DNA of 64,000 nucleotides from Perca fluviatilis. Its lineage: Eukaryota; Chordata; Actinopteri; Perciformes; Percidae. The stretch is taken from contig NC_053122.1 in the NCBI RefSeq assembly GCF_010015445.1, positions 34,910,513 to 34,974,512 on the forward strand, given 5' to 3'. Numbering within the stretch: the first letter of the stretch is position 1; each line of letters opens with the position of its first letter. The translations under genes were made by a program, and so were the position numbers. The notes under the pieces are model-generated. The model was not told the origin of the DNA, searched no databases, and worked only from the letters and a program-made list of their open reading frames with translations. Shown here in pieces: positions 1 to 11,741 of this stretch.

Positions 1-119
1 TTTGTGCGCCGTTTGTCTCACTGACGAGGCCCGTTCCGTTTGCCGGTTACCGGGGTGTCCCACCTGCTGAATACCAGAAGCTCCACGAGTCCTTAGTGAG
101 ATGGAGGAGAAGGAGATAA

Positions 120-3100
120 TCATAAAGTCCCACAAGCGAAGTTCGCACCTCTCGTTTTGGTGTGGAAGAAAATGATGGTGACTTGCGGGTGTGCACGGAC
201 TTCAGATGGCTCAACAAACGGACACTGAAGGATGCCCATCCCCTTCCCCACCAAGCTGACTGTGTCTGCGCTGCCCTGGGTGGGAACACGTTCTTCAGCA
301 CAATGGATCTCACGTCCGGCTTTTTATAACATGCGCGCGCATGAAAGACGACCGCTAATCAGCGTTCCGACACCGCCATGGGACACATGCGAGGTACAAA
401 AGACTTCCAACACAGGGCGCACGCAATGCAACAGCGCGCCAGTTTCATGAGGATGATGACTAGCATATTCGGTGACCAGAATTTCCTTAGCTTGCTATGC
501 TACCTGGACGATTTGCTAGTGTTTGCACCAACTGAGGCATTGGCTCTTGAGAGGCTAGAGCTAGTCTTTAGTCGGCTTCGCCTGCACAACCTGAAGTTGG
601 CCCCAAAGAAGTGCTGGCTGCTCAGGAGGTCTGTGAAGTTCCTGGGAGACGTCATTGATGAGTCAGGTGTGTCAACAGACCCAGCAAAAGTTGAGGCCGT
701 CAACACGATGGTGGCCACAGACCTGATGGAACTTGATGGTGTGACCCAGTCTCAGACTCGTGTGAGGTCCTTCTTGGGAATGGTGAACTATTACCAGCAC
801 TTTGTGCCCAATTACTCCACAATGGCTAAGCCTCTCTTTGATCTCTTGGCTGGTCAGAAGCAGAAGCACAAGGGAAGGCCCCGCACAAAACGCCCTGCTC
901 CGCTCAGGAAGTTGACCCCTGCTGATTGGATGCCAGACCATCAGAAAGCTTTTGAGGATTTGAAGACCGCATTACTGACGTCAGTGGTCTTAGCACACCC
1001 AGACTTCACACGCACCTTCGTCCTGTCCACTGATGCCTCCTTGGATGGCTTTGGAGCGGTTCTATTGCAGGTTCAGAAGGGTGACACAGTGGCCCGACTA
1101 GTGGCTTTCGCCAGCAAATCCCTTTCGAGAGCTCAGAAAAAGTACCATGCCCATCGTCTGGAATTTCTGGCACTAAAGTGGTCCGTGTGTGACAAGTTTA
1201 GCCATTGGCTTAAGGGTCGTATGTTCACTGTGTGGACGGATAATAACCCCCTCACCCACATCATGAACAAACCACAGCTGGATGCCTGCGAGCAACGCTG
1301 GGTGGCGAAGTTGGCGTCTTACGTGTTCGATATCAAGTACATCCCGGGCCCCAAGAACACTGTCGCGGACGCACTGAGTTGTCGGCCTTTCGTAAAGTCA
1401 GCTGCTGGGAGGCAGCTGCTCCGAGACCCCTACAGTGAGCTCCTGGCCAAAGCAGTCCCTGTCTCAGCTGACACTGTCCAGGACACCTTTAGGCAGTCTG
1501 CTACTCAGGATTGCTTAGACTGTGAAGGAAGGGAGCCCTATGTATCTGATGCTGCCAAGAACCGGTCCTTCTCCAAAGAAGAAGTCTCTGCCATCCTTGA
1601 GACACACAGTCTATGGGAGTCAGGTGCAAGGGTGCGAGCTGTTGACGCACTCCAACAGTTCCCGCAGCTGGTTCCCACCGATGAAGAGCCCCTGCCTGCA
1701 TTCACAGAGAGAGAACTGCGTGAAGGGCTGTTGAGTGATCCCATCCTCTCCAGGGTGCTGTACTATGTGGACCGTGGCCGTCGTCCATCCAGGAGAGAGA
1801 AGTCCAAGGAGCCGGCTATGGTTATCAGGTTCCTGAAGCACTGGGAGAAACTGACCACTTGCAATGGCATTCTCTACAGGGTCTCCAAAGACCAGGTGTC
1901 CAGGAAGAAGAGACACCAGTTGGTGGTCCCTGGCTCTTTTAAATCCGAGGTTCTCAAGGGCATTCACGACTGTGCTGGTCATCAGGGGCAGTTCAGGAGT
2001 TTGAGCTTGGCCCGTCAGCGTTTCTACTGGCCTCATATAGACAGGGATGTTAAAGAATATGTCCGTCACTGCCCGAGATGCGTCATCAGTAAGACTGCCG
2101 ATCCAGAAGGACGAGCGCCTCTGGAGAGTATAAAAACGTCCTCTCCTCTGGAAATCGTGTGCATAGACTTTTGGACCGCAGAGGATTCAAACAACAAGTC
2201 TGTTGATGTGTTGGTGGTTACGGACCATTTTACCAGACTGGCACAAGCCTTCCCCTGCCGTGATCAGTGTGCCAAACAGGTGGCGAAACAACTCTGGGAC
2301 AAGTACTTTTGCGTATATGGTTTTCCCGAAAGGATTCACTCCGACCAGGGGGCCTCGTTTGAAAGTCAACTGATCAGTGAGTTGTTGAAGGTTGCCGGTG
2401 TGAGGAAGTCCCGAACCACCCCGTACCATCCGATGGGCAACGGCAGTGTGGAGCGCTTCAACAGGACGTTGGGGAACATGATTCGAGCGCCCTTCCGCCT
2501 GAAGCTAAATCTAACTGGCCCCGTCACCTCCAGACACTGACGTTTATGTACAATTGCACGGTACATGAAACCACAGGCTATCCTCCTTTTTACCTTATGT
2601 ATGGTAGAGTCCCACGCCTGCCTGTTGACCTTCTCTTCAAGAACATCCTGAAAGATCCGGAGATTAGCGGTTACGATCACTATGTGGTGTCTCTGACCAA
2701 AGACCTACAAGAGGCCATGGCTATCGCTCAAGGCTGAACTCTATAACCGTCGTGCAAAAGGGAAGCTGATTGCTGTGGGTGATCGTGTCCTGGTGTCCAA
2801 CAAGAGAGAGAGAGGGAAACGAAAAACTGCTGACCGTTGGGAGTCCACAGTATATACTGTTGTCAGCGTCAATGCCTCCACCCACACTTACCGGATCCAA
2901 CACCCTGAAACAGGCCAAGAAAGACTTGTCCATCGCAACCTGCTGATGCTCGTTAATTTCCTGCCCATCGATGCGGACAGCGTTTCAGATGGGACCTTTG
3001 TGTCCTCCTGCGGGAGAGAGTCGAGCGACATCGCTGATGCGGATGGATCGATGCCTGTTGCGGGTAGGGAGGATGCTGGTAGTAGGACTCGGGAGTGGAT

Positions 3101-3302
3101 CGATAACCTGACCACTGTGAGCGCAGATGTCCATGCGGAGTGTGGCTCCCCAGAAGACGTCCTGAGCATGAGTAACAGATCTGGGCATACAGGCAATTCA
3201 CACTCACAGTCACAGACAGAGTTGAGTTCTGGAAGTAGCTTCTCTCACGCCCCCCTAACTAGCTCTCGGAGTACACACACACACACAACGCAGAGCATCT
3301 AG
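120..3302 (+). pseudogene. Ty3/gypsy pol pseudogene (RT, RNase H, integrase)
   Basis: The longest open piece is 378-2540 (720 residues). It holds the RT motif YLDD (residues 42-45), RNase H acidic residues D219, E262, D288 and D331, an integrase HHCC zinc finger (H530, H535, C565, C568) and a full DDE triad (D597, D656, E692, with a 35-residue D-E gap). Upstream, 190-330 encodes the earlier RT fingers and a TMDLTSGFYN-like motif in another frame. The segment 320-470 is scrambled by small indels. After 2500 the reading frame shifts (2500-2737), then shifts again for the integrase C-terminal part (about 2740-3302). Catalytic residues are kept while the frame is broken, which points to a fairly recent but dead copy. 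Confidence 0.9.
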
Positions 3303-3818
3303 ACGACATACAAAGAACAGGGTCACTGTCCGTTCACTTAGATCCCAACTCCTTACACACAGTTAGGACTCGTGTTGGACGTATAGTGAAGCCAGTTAAC
3401 CGTTTGCTGTGTCAGATGTCCAAACAGGGTATTGTAAGTGATGCCGTTTCTAGGTCAATGTTTCAGATGTCCCAGCGAGACTGAGGGTCTTGATGTACTC
3501 TTAATGTGTTTTGATATGGCATTGCTTCACATTCCATGAGTCAGAGTCCAGGTGTAGGGACTTGCGTTTATCTGTGAGACATGGTTTGTGTGGGGTGTAG
3601 ACTGCATCCTGCTTCCAGAAGTTGGTAGTGAGTTTTGTACCATTCTCCTTCCACTTCATCCCTTTTGGGATACTTTCCAAGTTGGAGTGTATGTATAACC
3701 ATGTCATGCGTGTTTGTTTATTTTTGTTAAAAAGTTTTTTTTTATTTTTTTATTTCTTTTGTTTTGGTAGAGGCAAAAAAATTTTTTTAAGATTTTGGCG
3801 AAATTCAGGGGAGGTGGA
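3303..3818 (+). other. Gypsy 3' untranslated region with polypurine tract
   Basis: This is non-coding sequence between the pol end and the LTR. A purine-rich stretch at 3807-3818 (AGGGGAGGTGGA) sits directly before the LTR start and is placed as the plus-strand polypurine tract. T-rich runs lie at 3720-3790. Confidence 0.7.
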
Positions 3819-4834
3819 TGTAACAGAGTTAAAAATGTAGTGTATTGTTATATATGATTTTCGCCAAAAATGAATAACCTTGTTTAATAGTTGTGAATGT
3901 AGCCACCTTTGGCCGTATGGTGTACTACAGATCTGCTGCGTGTAGTCTCGCGTTACTTCCCTCCCCGATCAGAGAAGCTGTATACTTTTGATCGGGTAGG
4001 TTCAATGTACAAAGTACTTAACCCAGTATATACATTTTCTAAAAGTAAATTGATGTTTAGGTTGATAACTTCAATGTATCTAATGGGTTTATTATTCCCA
4101 TGTACTGTAACGATCGTACTGCACTTTCCATGGTTTGACAGAAAGTTTGTTTATGTACTTTTTGACCGTGAGTTTCTGTGCACTGAGGCCAACGTGGCTA
4201 ACGTGGCTAGCCGTAAACTCCGCTAGTCGCGTCCATACATTGAGAGCAATATTACTCCGTGTCTTTCATGTGTGTATATTTAATCTCAGTATAGTTTCGG
4301 TATATGTATGAGACAACAGTGTATGTTAAGCGAGTGTTCCCAAACGTTAATTAGTTGTCGTTCCATGTGTGTTAACATTCTGTCTGCGTGCCTTGCTTGC
4401 TAGCAAGCACTGATAGTGTACAATGGGATATTGACGTAGTACATGTAGCCCATGTAACACGATTTATATTTTGCTTGTGCAGATGCTGTAAATGTGTACA
4501 CCAAAGTCTGAAGACAATGTTCTGATTTATTTTCCAAAGGTATGTGGCTCCATAATGTAATTAGGTTTTAATGAAGTGCTACAACTTTATGCATTTAGGC
4601 TGCAGTTATGCCATTCTATATGAGAAGTTTAAAAGTTATGATTCAGATGATGGTTTTGTATGCATTTTCTATTGCTGAAAGAGTGATTGGCAGAGAAGCT
4701 GTATACTTTTGATCGGATGCTGTAAATGTGTACACCAAAGTCTGAAGACAATGTTCTGATTTATTTTCCAAAGGAAAAATAAAGAAGGGTTCAACATTTC
4801 GCCTCTGTTCCCCTGATGCTTGACAACCGTTACA
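3819..4834 (+). repeat. 3' LTR of the gypsy element (1,016 bp)
   Basis: It starts TGTAAC right after the polypurine tract and ends GTTACA, so the ends form a short perfect inverted repeat of TG...CA type. A polyadenylation signal AATAAA lies at 4778-4783. The LTR contains an internal rearrangement: 4691-4716 repeats 3970-3995, and 4716-4774 repeats 4482-4540. The boundaries are inferred from the polypurine tract and the terminal repeat, because the 5' LTR is not in view. Confidence 0.8.
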
Positions 4835-6551
4835 TAAGATTTTGAAAAAATTATACTTCTAGGAGTAGTTTTAAATCTCTATACTTTTTACTTTTACTTG
4901 AGTAGATTTGTGAAGAAGAAACTGTACTCTTACTCCACTACATTAGGCTACAATGAGCTCGTTACTTTTCTTTTTACCTCTTTGGTATTCTACGCGTCAT
5001 TGTTTTTATCCCCCGTGTACGCCTCATTTTAATGTTTTATGTTGACAGAGAGAGAGACTTCCGCTAAAGGCTCTACCACGTGACTGTGTTTCACCAATCA
5101 AACGTAGTTGTGCAGTCTCGTCTCGTCACCATACTCAAACTCAGCGGCGGGATGGGTTAGCTTAGAGTCGCAGCAAAACAAAAATGGCAATGTCAGAATC
5201 AGCCGTCGGCAATGCAGACACAGACGAGGAGGAACACGCTAGAGGCCAGATCAACATGCCCTGGATTTCTTTCAGTTACCCAGCTTCACCTAACCTAACC
5301 ACCGCGGTCCCGCATAAACTATGTCACGACGGTGATTAACTACTTCAATCAACCCAGGGTTTCCCAATCCAGCGGCGCGTGTTCACATAAAAGAGGTGAT
5401 GTTTGCACAACATGACCAATAGCCACATATTTTACATAAGAAGAGCAAACTATAATTCTACATAAATACGAAGAACACAGACACGGTTTTACAGGCAAAA
5501 CGCAATACAGTCGCTGCTTCCTAAAACAGGAGGACAGCTGGCAAAAAAAAAATAGCCGACGCTGTAGATGCGCACAACTCTTGGCTATCAATATCACTTC
5601 CCCATCAGTCAGGCACAAGATCTGACCATAATTACACTTGTACTTTCCATAAACTGCCGTTGCTTTAGCCTTTTATTTCAGTTGCAACCCTGGCAGTGGA
5701 AGTGATCGTGAGAGCAAATAAAAAATATAAAAAACATAATTCAAACCGCTGTGCGCATTACACACGGCAAATATACCCATCAGGGAATGTTAACGGGGCT
5801 GTCGGTCACTAAATGTTTTTTGTATGAGCACACCCCTCTCTTTTTCTCTCTCCCCCTCTCTCTCTCTCCGCGCACCGAGCTCCACCTGATCTTCTAAGAA
5901 CGGTGAAGCCGTTATCAGTGGAGTATTGATTGATCAGTAGGCATGCTTTTACACCAGTTGATCTCTGATCTCCAACTTAACCTGCTCCCGACCAGGTTAG
6001 GCGTCCAGCATAAGTTACCACGGCGATTGAACCCAATAAGTGATCCACCTTTGTGATTGAAAGCATGTTTACCTTAGTAAAAGTGCCAAACAGCAGCTAC
6101 ATTACCTTGTTCTAGTTCTGCCTGCAGAGCCTGGTAAAAAAAAGTAGGTTTGGAAATTTGTGTTACTTGTGCTTATTTATTTTTTATGTATTATTATTTT
6201 ATTGATTTAATTTTTTAAGTACTTGAATTTACCTGGATTATTTTAATTTAAGCTATTTTGTAATTAATTAATTAATTAAAATGTATTTAATTGATTGGAT
6301 GAACTATAATTTGCCTAAATATGATTATTTTGTATTTTTGTCCGTCTGATTGAATGCTTGTGTTAAAAAATAAATCAGACATTATTCAACAGTTACACAG
6401 TTCCTAGAGTAGTTTTTTCACCAAGTACTTTTTTTACTCTTACTCAAGTAATTATTTTGATGACTACTTTTTACTTTTACTTGAGTCATATTATTCTGAA
6501 GTAACAGTACTTTTACTTGAGTAAAACTTTTGTCTACTCTACCCACCTCTG
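4835..6551. mobile_element. hAT-type non-autonomous element, left end lost
   Basis: The right terminus at 6541-6551 reads ACCCACCTCTG, the complement of CAGAGGTGGGT, a hAT-like end. Subterminal motifs of the CTTTTACTTGAGTA type occur at both sides (about 4890-4910 and 6430-6530). This is typical of abundant fish hAT repeats related to Tol2. The left terminus is missing where the gypsy LTR begins. A second MITE lies inside (5236-6060). No transposase reading frame is visible. Confidence 0.65.
5236..6060 (-). mobile_element. MITE copy of the GGCCTGTACTACG family, reverse orientation
   Basis: On the minus strand this stretch matches the better-preserved copy at 33530-34313 over most of its length. 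Shared landmarks are the segments near 5240 (CATGCCCTGG), 5310 (ACCGCGGTCCCGCATAA), 5350-5640 and 5980-6050. The outer TIR is shortened here: the ACTACGAAGC part is missing beside GAGGCC. It is nested inside the hAT-type repeat 4835-6551. Confidence 0.6.
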
Positions 6552-6699
6552 CCAACAGCACTCTTGTTCTTCATTCAAAAATTTGGTTATGCTCAATGTG
6601 CAGAAGTTAGATAGTAACAGGTCTCTGCTTACCTTATTATTGACAGCGCGCTGTTTTGAGTGAAGCAAAAACTGGAGTCCGTCCTGTCTGCTCGATTCA

Positions 6700-7120
6700 G
6701 GGGAAAGTCCTCTGGCGCCACTTAGTGGATCACGTCAGGGTCACCACTTTGTGCGGTTCAAAATCCACTAAGTAGGCAAGGAGATGATTTTAAAAGTTTA
6801 ACAAGTATTTATTTAAGTAAAATCATAAGAGCATAAACGTGTACACGGGTCCGAGTTGAGCAGGCACACAGGCTTCTCTCATCAGACTGAATTTTCTGGC
6901 TTATACATGAATTCATATATCAGTCTCTAAGAGCATTTTGATTTGTTTATTAAAAGTTGGAGGAGTACCGTGGTTTAGACTTAGCCTCCCCTGGTTGGTG
7001 CACAGACTGGTCCCAGTCTTTTGGCACACGCCTTCTTCATCAGTTGTTAGGCAGACTTTAACTATGCTGATGGTCAGAGAGAACAATGCGCCACTGTTGT
7101 CCGTCACAGATTGAGAAGTA
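6700..7120 (-). mobile_element. Possible LTR retroelement fragment (LTR end plus primer-binding site)
   Basis: Read on the minus strand there is a TATA-like GTATAAGCC (about 6900), an AATAAA signal (about 6818), then an LTR-type CACA end. This is followed about 3 nt later by TGGTGACCCTGACGTG (about 6730-6745), which resembles a tRNA primer-binding site. No gag or pol follows before the hAT end at 6551. The other LTR boundary is not resolved, so this is a tentative call. Confidence 0.35.
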
Positions 7121-7376
7121 ACTTACTTTCATGGTCAAACTGATATCAAACTGATATTAACTTCGTTGCTGCACTCTTGTTACTTTCACCGTCATACAGT
7201 GCAGCTTTCTGCACGTACAACAGTATCCTTTTCTCATTTTGCATGACTAAGCTGTCACAGTGCTCTTCCACTAAACACACTAAACACACAATACTATTCA
7301 ACTATAATTTGTATCCTTATAAAGCATAGCCAGCTTGACTGATTATTTTTTTTTTTAAAAAACAAAAACCAAAACC

Positions 7377-7379
<3 letters not shown>

Positions 7380-7418
<39 letters not shown>
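7380..7418. repeat. Poly-T run of 39
   Basis: Uninterrupted T run flanked by CCCC on the left and GGGG on the right. It could be the tail of a retroposed sequence in reverse orientation or a simple repeat. Sequence around it (7130-7380 and 7420-7770) has no recognisable gene. Confidence 0.95.
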
Positions 7419-7419
<1 letters not shown>

Positions 7420-7772
7420 GGGTTTATAGCGTTTTTAAATTCTCAATTTTGCAAATCAGTCTGTCTCGTTATCACAGAAACTATTGGGCTGTTCATTAAA
7501 GCTGCAGTCTGTGACTGTCCCCAGCTGGGCCCTTACTGGAAAAAAAAAGCACGAGCCACCGTGCTAAACAACCTTTCTAGGGGGGAACCCTGTCCTTTAC
7601 TTTAACAGTAACAACAATGTGTCAGTGCTTACCTGGACAGCGCTAACATGTGTCACTCTGAAAAGGAAAGATGATGTCTCTTTCTCTGCAGAACTTACAG
7701 ATAAAACCTCTGGCCAGACACAACTGTGTGAAAAAAGTCGGAAGGATGGTTCAGATCAGAGAGGTTTGATTC

Positions 7773-7854
7773 TTGAAAACATGCGGAAGTAGCTCCTACT
7801 ACTGGCTGTAGTCCACTACAGCCAGTAGTAGGAGCTACTTCCGCATGTTTTCAA
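7773..7854. repeat. Perfect 40-bp-arm palindrome with 2-nt centre
   Basis: Arm 7773-7812 is the exact reverse complement of 7815-7854, separated only by CC at 7813-7814. Each arm includes the phrase CATGCGGAAGTAGC or its complement. The outer neighbours no longer pair. It is not bounded by obvious transposon ends. Confidence 0.95.
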
Positions 7855-7958
7855 CCAGCCCATAGGGGGTTGGACTGTCGTCTTTCTCCGAAGATTCCCG
7901 AACCAAAACAAGTGTCAGCCATCTTGAATCTTCGCTACAGGCTTCTCAGCAGAAAACT

Positions 7959-7992
<34 letters not shown>
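7959..7992. repeat. (GATA)n microsatellite
   Basis: About eight GATA units followed by a phrase ending CATCCCGAAG. That phrase is common at the junction of fish LINE 3' tails, so it may mark a LINE end. Confidence 0.9.
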
Positions 7993-7993
<1 letters not shown>

Positions 7994-8149
7994 TCATTCA
8001 TCCCGAAGAAAATTTTAGAACAACAATTATGTGCATTCAAACTACCGCGAACGTGGTACAGATCGGAGAATATACAGGACACTTTATTACAGACGGAATA
8101 CTCGACACAGCTTCTCCCGCCTGCTATGGAGACCAGTGGTGTTGCTCGA

Positions 8150-8506
8150 TGCCTCTGGGCGGTAAAGGGACATCATCAGCATGGAACGTTGAACGAGTGT
8201 GCCGGTGGAAAGCTAACGCTAGCCGGCCACCTGATCCATCAATCCTGCTTGCAACAAAGTGGACTACAATCCAACTTCAACGAAACTCCCAATGCGAGCT
8301 CAGAGACTGCTGTGTTTTTGTTGTTGAACAACAGCGTATCCGACTATCCAGCTACCAGGCCTGCTGCTCTGTCGCCGGGTAAGACTAGTGGAGGTGAGCT
8401 GTGTTAACACGGACTGGTGCAGAGATGGGGTGCTTGTATCCAACTAACTGCTGGTGGAGTTTGACCGTTAAATGCCGACCATTCTACATTCCACGCAAAT
8501 TTACAG
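8150..8506 (+). pseudogene. LINE endonuclease-region fragment
   Basis: The translated stretch near 8460-8505 (LTVKCRPFYIPRKFT) matches the apurinic-type endonuclease region of fish non-LTR retrotransposons, where a phrase of the form VKCRPFYLPREFT is standard. Upstream frames carry stops and shifts. The fragment ends abruptly at an oppositely oriented L1 piece at about 8507. Sequence 8000-8150 may belong to the same element but cannot be assigned. Confidence 0.5.
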
Positions 8507-9025
8507 GTAGTCCAAAGCAACATATTCAAGAGTCACCCTTTGCCACTGAACCTTGGATGGAACTTTATCCTTTATCCAATTTAAGAGAATACACTTCCTG
8601 GCACAGAAAACAAATGTTTGATGAAGTTTTCTTCTAAATTTATAAGTAATGGACAAATCAGATATGCCAAGTAACAGACATAAGTGATTATTATTTCTAT
8701 TAGTAGATAGAATCTTATTGATTTCCTGCCCAATGATCTGCCAGAACCGCTGCACTTTTCGACAATACCACAGACAATGTGTAAGACTACCAGTTTCTAT
8801 TTTACACTTGGGGCACAGTGGAGATGAGTTAGAGTTGAATTTATGGCGTTGAGAGGGAGATATATGGCTGGTTTTTGCACTCCACTTCCAAGCATCACTC
8901 CAGTCATCATCTGTTATATTAACATTAAGTTCTTTTTCCCATAACCCCTTCAGAAAATAACTGTTTGTGGTGTTATATCCCTTAAGGATATTATAGAATA
9001 AACTGCAGGGTTTAAAATATTCCGG
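8507..9025 (-). pseudogene. L1/Tx1-type LINE ORF2 C-terminal fragment
   Basis: An open minus-strand frame covers the C-terminal domain of an L1-clade ORF2. Visible parts are WSDAWKWSAKTSHISPSQRHKF, then the Cys/His motif CPKCKIETGSLTHCLWYC, then a helical tail ending near LEYVALDYL. The reverse transcriptase is absent: the upstream side is cut at about 9025, where a GC-rich tandem repeat begins. The frame is intact over about 165 codons despite truncation. L1 proteins act in cis on their own RNA; this fragment has no expected function. Confidence 0.75.
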
Positions 9026-9070
9026 CACCGTGCCGGATCTCCGGCACCGTGCCGGATCTCCGGCGTGCGG
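9022..9070. repeat. 19-bp tandem repeat (CCGGCACCGTGCCGGATCT)
   Basis: Two exact 19-bp units (9022-9040 and 9041-9059) plus a partial third. Each unit contains a GC-rich inverted repeat (CCGGCAC/GTGCCGG). A diverged relative is seen near 9190. Confidence 0.85.
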
Positions 9071-10560
9071 CCGTGAGGAGAAAAAAAACCAACTTGCATG
9101 CAAATAATATTTTTGAGTCAATTGATTTCACATACTAATCATATAAGAGCAACGCAGCTCTAACTAACACAGGGTTGAAAGTAATCGCGCCTGGTGCCGG
9201 ATTTCTGGCATATGAATATTTTAGAAAAGTAAATAAATTAAAAAGTCCACATGGGATTTGTTTCGATGCGTTGGATTTAACTAATCATCGAACTTCCACC
9301 TACCAATGAAACTAGTTCTAGTCAATCAGATGCAAAGTAGGGCGGGTCTTTGCCAAAAAGCGAGAGTGGGGTGTGGTCTCCGTGGTAACGCGGCTAAAAA
9401 AATGGATGCAAAGTTTATCAAACTTGGAGCATGTAGATACAGGCAGCTTTAGTTGAGAAAGTAGTTAAAAAATAAATGGCGCTGGGCATGAATAGAGGAC
9501 AAGACCATAGACAGTATATAGTGGAGACGGGAAGTTGTTCAGCACTTGGTGTCTCAAACTGAAGGAGCCGGGTGCTTCTGCAGCGCATGTTCAAGGAAGA
9601 CACTGGACTGCAACAGCGGTAAGAAAGAGCTTGCTAGTCATTAGATGCTAGTCACAAAGCTTCGGTCCGTGCACTCTGTCATACGAGTACGTTACCAGCA
9701 ACGACCGCTACCGCTGCGACTCTTCCTTTACTGACCGACCGTGATACAAACAATATGTGTGTGCACGTTCATAGAGGAACATGATTCAAACGTGTTTGCG
9801 ATTACGCCATTCTGACGCTTCTACTGCCTCTGGAGCACTGCCGGTGGTCCGCCGACTCATTGCTATCTGGGTAAAAGCTATCTGAAGCCCAAACTGCCTT
9901 GACAAAGCGGTCTGTTTGGAGTCAGCATGGCAGTTATTTAAACATAACGGCCTTGTCCCAGAGTTTAGACATCTAGCTATATGAAAAGATAAACAATGCA
10001 ACGTTTTTAATAAATGTAGCCTAAATAAAGCCGTTAATATCAACATGGACAAAATCATGAATGTACTAATTTGCTTTTTTGATGATGACCTGGTCAAAGT
10101 AGTAAAGTTTAGTTTTCACAATGATTCATTGAAGGATTATATTATTGCAATATGTAAATCCACATTGACTTTTAATTTGACATATGGTTGGAAGAAGTAA
10201 AAATTATGATTTTTATTATTGTGTAATGTCAGAAGGACTTTTTGCCAGTCAAATTAACTTGATGAGTGCATATTGAAATATTACACTGTTGGCAAAAAAT
10301 GCATCTCAAAATGCATCAGATTGATACTTTAAAATATGGAATATTTAAAATTTTCTTCCGGGGGAGCATGCCCTCGGACTCCCCTTGAGGGGTAATGCCC
10401 TTCTCACCTTTTTCACCCCTGCCCCGTTTTCATGCTTGAGTTATCTAAACATAACAGCCTTGTCCTGGAGTTTATGAAAAGCTAAACAATGCAAAGTTCT
10501 GATTGTGATGTGTTATGTAAGGACTTTACCCCCCCCCAGCTCTTTGTAGAGAGAAAGAGC
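9071..10560. other. Unassigned repetitive sequence with a 0.5-kb-spaced direct repeat
   Basis: No gene is supported. A stretch of about 60-70 bp at 9933-10001 (starting GTTATTTAAACATAAC) recurs at 10440-10496 with a few changes and an indel, so it is an internal direct duplication. The segment 10350-10440 is GC-rich. Short reading frames here look like chance. Confidence 0.5.
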
Positions 10561-10760
10561 TGTCTCTCTACATGTGTAATATTTTGACACTGAGGGATAG
10601 TAGTATCCTTTGTAGCCACCAATTTCTAAAAACTTCGATGTTTCAGAGATGTTTCAGAGCATCAACACACCTGTCTGAAATGATCAGCTCATTTAGTTTG
10701 TGTCCTAGGTTAACATGCCACTGTGTACTCTGGCATTATGCTTATGTGGGGATTAGAGAC
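10561..10760. repeat. Repeat shared in inverse orientation with 32085-32260
   Basis: The complement of 32095-32240 aligns here, including GTGTCCTAGGTTAACATGCC (about 10702) and GATGTTTCAGAGCATCAAC (about 10640). Family unknown. Confidence 0.65.
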
Positions 10761-11741
10761 ACAAAATCAAAGATGTTTTAATTTAGAAGATTTAAATAAT
10801 TAACAGTTTGTATGTTTATAGGCCACGTATTTATAATGTTACACCTCTTCCTGCTTAAAAAACCTTTCTGCACACGAGTCTATAGCTTAATTTGGCTTAG
10901 CATAGTTTAACCTATTTTACTTTACTATCTTATAAGTGTTTGCTGTTTTCTTCACCTCTTTTAGCTTGATTTGTTCACGTGAGCTACAAAACAGGCCAGC
11001 CTGTTCAATATTGATGTTACTCTTTCATCTTGATCTTTAGTTGTCATAGTGGATTTTGGAGTGTCAGTTTGATCCATTCACACTTCTTAAAGATTATGTC
11101 ATCATTATGTCTGATGCTACTATTGTGCTCTCATCCTTGTTATGTATGTTACGTGTACCCACATACATCTTATTACAATTTTGCTAAATAGACTACATTT
11201 TTGGTCCTTTGATGAAGTGCATAAAACCATTGTTTCCATGGTAGCTGTTTTTTTCAGTGAATAACTCCATTAGAGTGTCTTGCTCTTTCACTTACTTTTG
11301 GGTGTACTATATTTCTCAGCTCTGGGATGAGTGCGGTTGGCCACATTTGATATACCTTACATACCCGAGGACATTTCTAATAAATCCCTTGATGATAATT
11401 AGGGGCCGAGCAGCGAAGCTTTCTTTGATTTTGGCCACAGACACAATGTCACTGCACTTTGTACCGTTGATTCTTCAAGACAATTGATAAGTTTCAAAAA
11501 TGGGAACCTTTGTATTTTTTAGGGACACCTGTGTTTTTAGTGACACCTTTGACACCTGTCTATAGCCTCATTTGATCCTACAGTGTTGTTACACTGTACT
11601 TGCTTTTGGATCACAAAAAATAATGCAAAATGATTATCTTAAAATAAAAGATATAGCATCTCTTACATCACATACATTATGAACAAGTATCTAAGTGGTC
11701 TTGAAGAGGATTCTATTTTTCTGTCACTCATTTTGACTCGG
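10761..11741. other. No gene seen
   Basis: AT-rich sequence with only short frames. A phrase GGGGCCGAGCAGCGAAGC near 11402 resembles a common fish repeat head but was not pursued. Confidence 0.5.

Larger units (their letters stand above)
1..4834 (+). mobile_element. Ty3/gypsy LTR retrotransposon, 5' part outside window
   Basis: The block reads in canonical gypsy order: reverse transcriptase, RNase H, integrase, then untranslated sequence, a polypurine tract and a 3' LTR. The 5' LTR, gag and protease lie left of the window, so the target-site duplication cannot be tested. The coding part has several frame breaks, so this copy cannot make its proteins. The 3' LTR abuts an hAT-type repeat at 4835, which suggests insertion into that older repeat. 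The pol domain order differs from the second gypsy element at 49418-53179, so they are separate lineages. Confidence 0.9.

Noticed and set aside
8029..8382. 117-codon frame as a host gene
   Set aside because: It lies upstream of a LINE endonuclease fragment and has no domain; better explained as degenerate LINE sequence.
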